Below are positions 5,501 through 6,399 of a stretch of 6,399 nucleotides of DNA, piece after piece. Within the stretch, counting starts at the first letter, position 1, and each line of letters opens with the position of its first letter. Both the position numbers and the translations under genes were made by a program. The notes below the pieces were generated by a model, which saw nothing but the letters and a program-made list of their open reading frames with translations, was not told where the DNA came from and ran no database searches. Source of the DNA: VBDM01 sp035280025 (GTDB lineage Bacteria > Pseudomonadota > Gammaproteobacteria > Burkholderiales > SG8-39); NCBI GenBank assembly GCA_035280025.1, contig DATEGT010000136.1:1-6399 (forward strand), written 5' to 3'.

Positions 5501-6399
5501 ATGTCGAACGCAAGTCCCGCAGCAACCTCCGGCGCCGCACAGCAAGAGACCTTCGCCGCGCTCTTCGAGGAGAGCCTCACGCGCAAGGAGATGCGCACCG
5601 GCGAGGTCATCACCGCCGAGGTCGTCCGTGTCGACGTCAACTACGTCGTGGTCAACGCGGGCCTGAAGTCCGAGTCCTTCATCGCCGCGGAGGAATTCAA
5701 GAACGACAAGGGCGAGGTCGAGGTCAAGCCCGGCGACTTCGTGAGCGTCGCGATCGAGGCGCTCGAGGACGGCTACGGCGAGACCCGGCTTTCGCGCGAC
5801 AAGGCGAAGCGCCTCGCCGCCTGGCTCGACCTGGAGAAGGCGCTCGAGGCGGGCACGCTGGTGAAGGGCATGATCTCCGGCAAGGTGAAGGGAGGCCTGA
5901 CCGTCATGACCAACGGCATCCGCGCCTTCCTGCCCGGATCGCTGGTGGACATCCGCCCGGTGAAGGACACCATGCCCTACGAGGGCAAGGAGATGGAGTT
6001 CAAGGTCATCAAGCTCGACCGCAAGAGGAACAACGTGGTGGTGTCGCGGCGCGCGGTGCTCGAGGCCTCGCAGGGCGCCGAGCGCCAGGCGCTCCTCGCC
6101 AACCTGCAGGAAGGCGCCACCGTCAAGGGCATCGTCAAGAACATCACCGATTACGGCGCGTTCGTCGATCTCGGCGGCATCGACGGCCTGCTGCATATCA
6201 CCGACCTCGCCTGGCGGCGCGTGAAGCACCCCTCGGAAGTGCTCAATGTCGGTGACGAGGTGACCGCCAAGGTCCTGAAGTTTGACGCGGAGAAGAACCG
6301 CGTCTCGCTCGGTCTCAAGCAGCTCGGCGAAGATCCTTGGGTCGGCATCGCCCGCCGCTACCCCCAGGGAACGAGGCTGTTCGGCAAAGTCACGAACCT
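5501..6399 (+). CDS. rpsA: 30S ribosomal protein S1, N-terminal part (3' end outside window)
   Basis: The first 299 codons of ribosomal protein S1 are present; the full family is about 560 residues with six S1 (OB-fold) repeats. S1 binds mRNA on the 30S subunit and aids initiation. After a low-complexity Ala/Ser/Gln leader, ALFEESL (the 30S-anchoring N-terminal segment) is followed by repeat 1 (TGEVITAEVVRVDVNYVVV, GLKSESFI), repeat 2 (KGMISGKVKGGLTV, NGIRAFLPGSLVD), and repeat 3 (VKGIVKNITDYGAFVDLGG, GLLHITDLAW, LGLKQLGEDPW). The opening of repeat 4 (GTRLFGKVTN) is at the edge. The sequence closely follows E. coli S1 in register. The start is set by AGGA six bases upstream. It lies 86 nt after cmk and is probably transcribed mainly from the promoter inside cmk, so it can be expressed apart from the amino acid genes. 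Confidence 0.97.
   Translation, partial: MSNASPAATSGAAQQETFAALFEESLTRKEMRTGEVITAEVVRVDVNYVVVNAGLKSESFIAAEEFKNDKGEVEVKPGDFVSVAIEALEDGYGETRLSRDKAKRLAAWLDLEKALEAGTLVKGMISGKVKGGLTVMTNGIRAFLPGSLVDIRPVKDTMPYEGKEMEFKVIKLDRKRNNVVVSRRAVLEASQGAERQALLANLQEGATVKGIVKNITDYGAFVDLGGIDGLLHITDLAWRRVKHPSEVLNVGDEVTAKVLKFDAEKNRVSLGLKQLGEDPWVGIARRYPQGTRLFGKVTN

Noticed and set aside
5451..5666. Small plus-strand open frame beginning with GTG before rpsA
   Set aside because: It overlaps rpsA out of frame, has no ribosome binding site, and its product is Arg/Ser/Pro-rich. The rpsA frame explains the region.
1..6399. Mobile element, CRISPR array, tRNA or defence system
   Set aside because: No inverted or direct repeats of element size, no repeat-spacer pattern and no unassigned gene space; the longest non-coding stretch is 86 nt.

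Overview
The window is a dense, high-GC (roughly 70%), all plus-strand stretch of bacterial housekeeping DNA. It carries the gene order serA-pheA-hisC-tyrA-aroA/cmk-rpsA. This order, together with short ACT-type SerA, bifunctional chorismate mutase/prephenate dehydratase, HisC placed between pheA and tyrA, and a betaproteobacterial-style S1 N-terminus, points to a betaproteobacterium (Burkholderiales, Rhodocyclales or Nitrosomonadales-like). The taxon is inferred from gene order and protein signatures, not from a search.

Layout: positions 2-445 are the 3' end of serA (serine biosynthesis). Then come pheA (447-1514), hisC (1534-2634), tyrA (2635-3507) and one long reading frame (3504-5414) that joins AroA (EPSP synthase) directly to cytidylate kinase. 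Gene junctions are 1 nt, 19 nt, 0 nt, a 4-nt overlap and an in-frame fusion, so this reads as one translationally coupled operon. Positions 5415-5500 form a short leader with two hairpins. rpsA (ribosomal protein S1) starts at 5501 and runs off the right edge after 299 codons.

How the genes work together: AroA makes EPSP, the precursor of chorismate. PheA turns chorismate into prephenate and then phenylpyruvate, and TyrA takes prephenate to the tyrosine branch. HisC can supply the aromatic aminotransferase step as well as its histidine step. SerA feeds serine. Cytidylate kinase and S1 form the nucleotide/translation end of the cluster.

The most notable non-coding signal is a strong sigma70-type extended -10 promoter inside the cmk coding region (5220-5248). 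It forces a local patch of A/T-rich codons, and it is followed by a terminator-like hairpin and a second hairpin just before rpsA. I found no mobile element, CRISPR array, tRNA/rRNA or defence gene, and nothing that amounts to a wholly new system. The points worth following up are the linker-less AroA-Cmk fusion, the buried promoter and the two-hairpin rpsA leader.
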